From Ptychodera flava (taxonomy: Eukaryota; Hemichordata; Enteropneusta; Ptychoderidae), in the NCBI RefSeq assembly GCF_041260155.1, contig NC_091932.1, positions 10,348,804 to 10,412,803 of the forward strand: DNA of 64,000 nt, read 5' to 3'. The notes under the pieces were generated by a model that was not told where the DNA came from, did no database searches, and saw only the letters and a program-made list of their open reading frames with translations. Below are positions 63,060 through 64,000 of the stretch, one piece after another. Positions within the stretch are counted from its first letter, which is position 1. The number at the start of each line of letters is the position of its first letter. A program made the position numbers and the translations under genes.

Positions 63060-64000
63060 TCAGATTTTTTAGTCCCCGCGGATGAAGTCCGGCAGGGACT
63101 TATAGATTGGGTCCCGTCCGTCCGTCCGTCAGTCCGCAGCCATTTCTCAGACACTGCTACACAAATTTTGTTCAAACTTGACACAAAGGCATAGCACTAT
63201 GACCTACAGATGCAAATCGATTTATTTTGCGATACGATCCAATATGGCCGCAAGGTGGCCATATTTTTGCGATTTTTCATGTCTTTGAACCATAACTCAA
63301 ACATCCTTGAACCGATTCTGTTCAAACTTGGCACAAAGGCATAACACTATGGCCTACATATGCATGTTGAATTATATTGCGATACAATCCAATATGGGCA
63401 TGAGGCGGCCATTTTGTTTGCAATTTTTCATGTCTTTGAACCATAACTCAAACATCCTTGAACAGATTCTTTCAAACTTGGCACAAAGGCATAACACTAT
63501 GGCCAACATATGCCTCTCAAATTATGTTGCGATACAATCCAATATGGGCGTGAGACGGCCATTTTGTTTGCGATTTTTCATGTCTTTGAACCATAACTCA
63601 AACATTCTTGAACCGATTCTGTTCAAACTTGGCACAAAGGCATAACACTATGGCCTACATATGCATGTAGAATTATATTGCGATACAATCCAAAAGGGCG
63701 TGAGACGGCCATTTTGTTTGCGATTTTTCATGTCTTTGAACCATAACTCAAACATCCTTGAACCGATTCTGTTCAAACTTGGCACAAAGGCATAACACTA
63801 TGGCCTACATATGCATGTTGCATTATATTGCGATACGATCCAATATGGGCATGAGGCGGCCATTTTGTTGCAATTTTTTCATGTCTTTGAACCATAACTC
63901 AAACATCCCTGAACCAATGTTGTTCAGACATGGTACAAAGGCAAAGCACTATGGCATACATATGCATGTATCAATTAAGCTTGCGATAGGATCCAATATG
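63060..64000. repeat. Tandem array with about 150-bp unit, continuing past the edge
   Basis: The anchor TTCAAACTTGGCACAAAGG recurs at 63171, 63321, 63471, 63622, 63772 and (degraded) 63922, so the period is 150-151 bp. Each unit also carries TTGCGATACAATCCAATATG, GGCGGCCATTTTG and CATGTCTTTGAACCATAACT. A CCGTCCGTCCGTC run at 63115 leads into the array. It lies in a TAF2 intron. Confidence 0.92.

Noticed and set aside
63307-63645. 112-residue two-repeat frame in the 150-bp array as a protein
   Set aside because: The openness follows from a period near a multiple of three; no start, splice or family evidence.
63060-64000. CRISPR-like array
   Set aside because: Repeats are contiguous 150-bp units without spacers, in an animal intron.

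Overview
The window looks like an animal nuclear genome. It has AT-rich DNA, short coding exons separated by long GT-AG introns, and many microsatellites and transposon relics. The recognisable proteins resemble vertebrate orthologues closely in exon-by-exon comparison from memory. A marine deuterostome such as a hemichordate is my best guess, but the species cannot be fixed from the sequence alone.

Five protein genes alternate in strand. (1) An O-fucosyltransferase-family type II membrane enzyme lies on + at 3403-9739 (5 exons, 475 aa). (2) MTFR1, mitochondrial fission regulator, lies on - at 20591-12444 (8 exons, 382 aa). (3) ARMC1 lies on + at 26785-31243 (7 coding exons, 277 aa, plus a likely non-coding first exon). 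(4) ARFGAP1 lies on - at 50170-37541 (12 exons, 494 aa). (5) TAF2, the TFIID subunit, lies on + from 50756 and runs off the right edge (17 exons, first 699 aa). MTFR1/ARMC1 and ARFGAP1/TAF2 are each arranged head to head. MTFR1 and ARMC1 are also divergent neighbours in human (8q13), so that pair looks like retained ancestral microsynteny. ARFGAP1 and TAF2 start codons are only 585 bp apart, with ETS-like and CRE-like sites between them.

The most unusual gene-structure signal is in TAF2. One intron (52360-53159) has textbook U12-type AT-AC signals and restores exact collinearity with human TAF2. The first intron (50815-51508) can only be spliced in frame, as far as I can see, if it is a rare U2-type AT-AC intron (ATAAGT...AC).

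The rest is a mobile-element landscape: a CR1/L2-like LINE split by a 2-kb TIR element with a 6-bp target duplication; a small relative of that element at 62.2 kb with its own 6-bp duplication; a second LINE on - at 32.7-33.8 kb; a LINE 3' relic at 39.7 kb; a piggyBac-like 1.1-kb element in a TAF2 intron; several TTAA-flanked MITEs; a 550-bp foldback element with perfect 150-bp arms; a cluster of long palindromic elements between MTFR1 and ARMC1; a palindromic minisatellite at 6.6 kb; and a 150-bp tandem array at the right edge. No rRNA, CRISPR array or virus-like element was found, and no tRNA gene was recognised by eye. Exon boundaries were read by eye from splice signals, phase and similarity to remembered human proteins.
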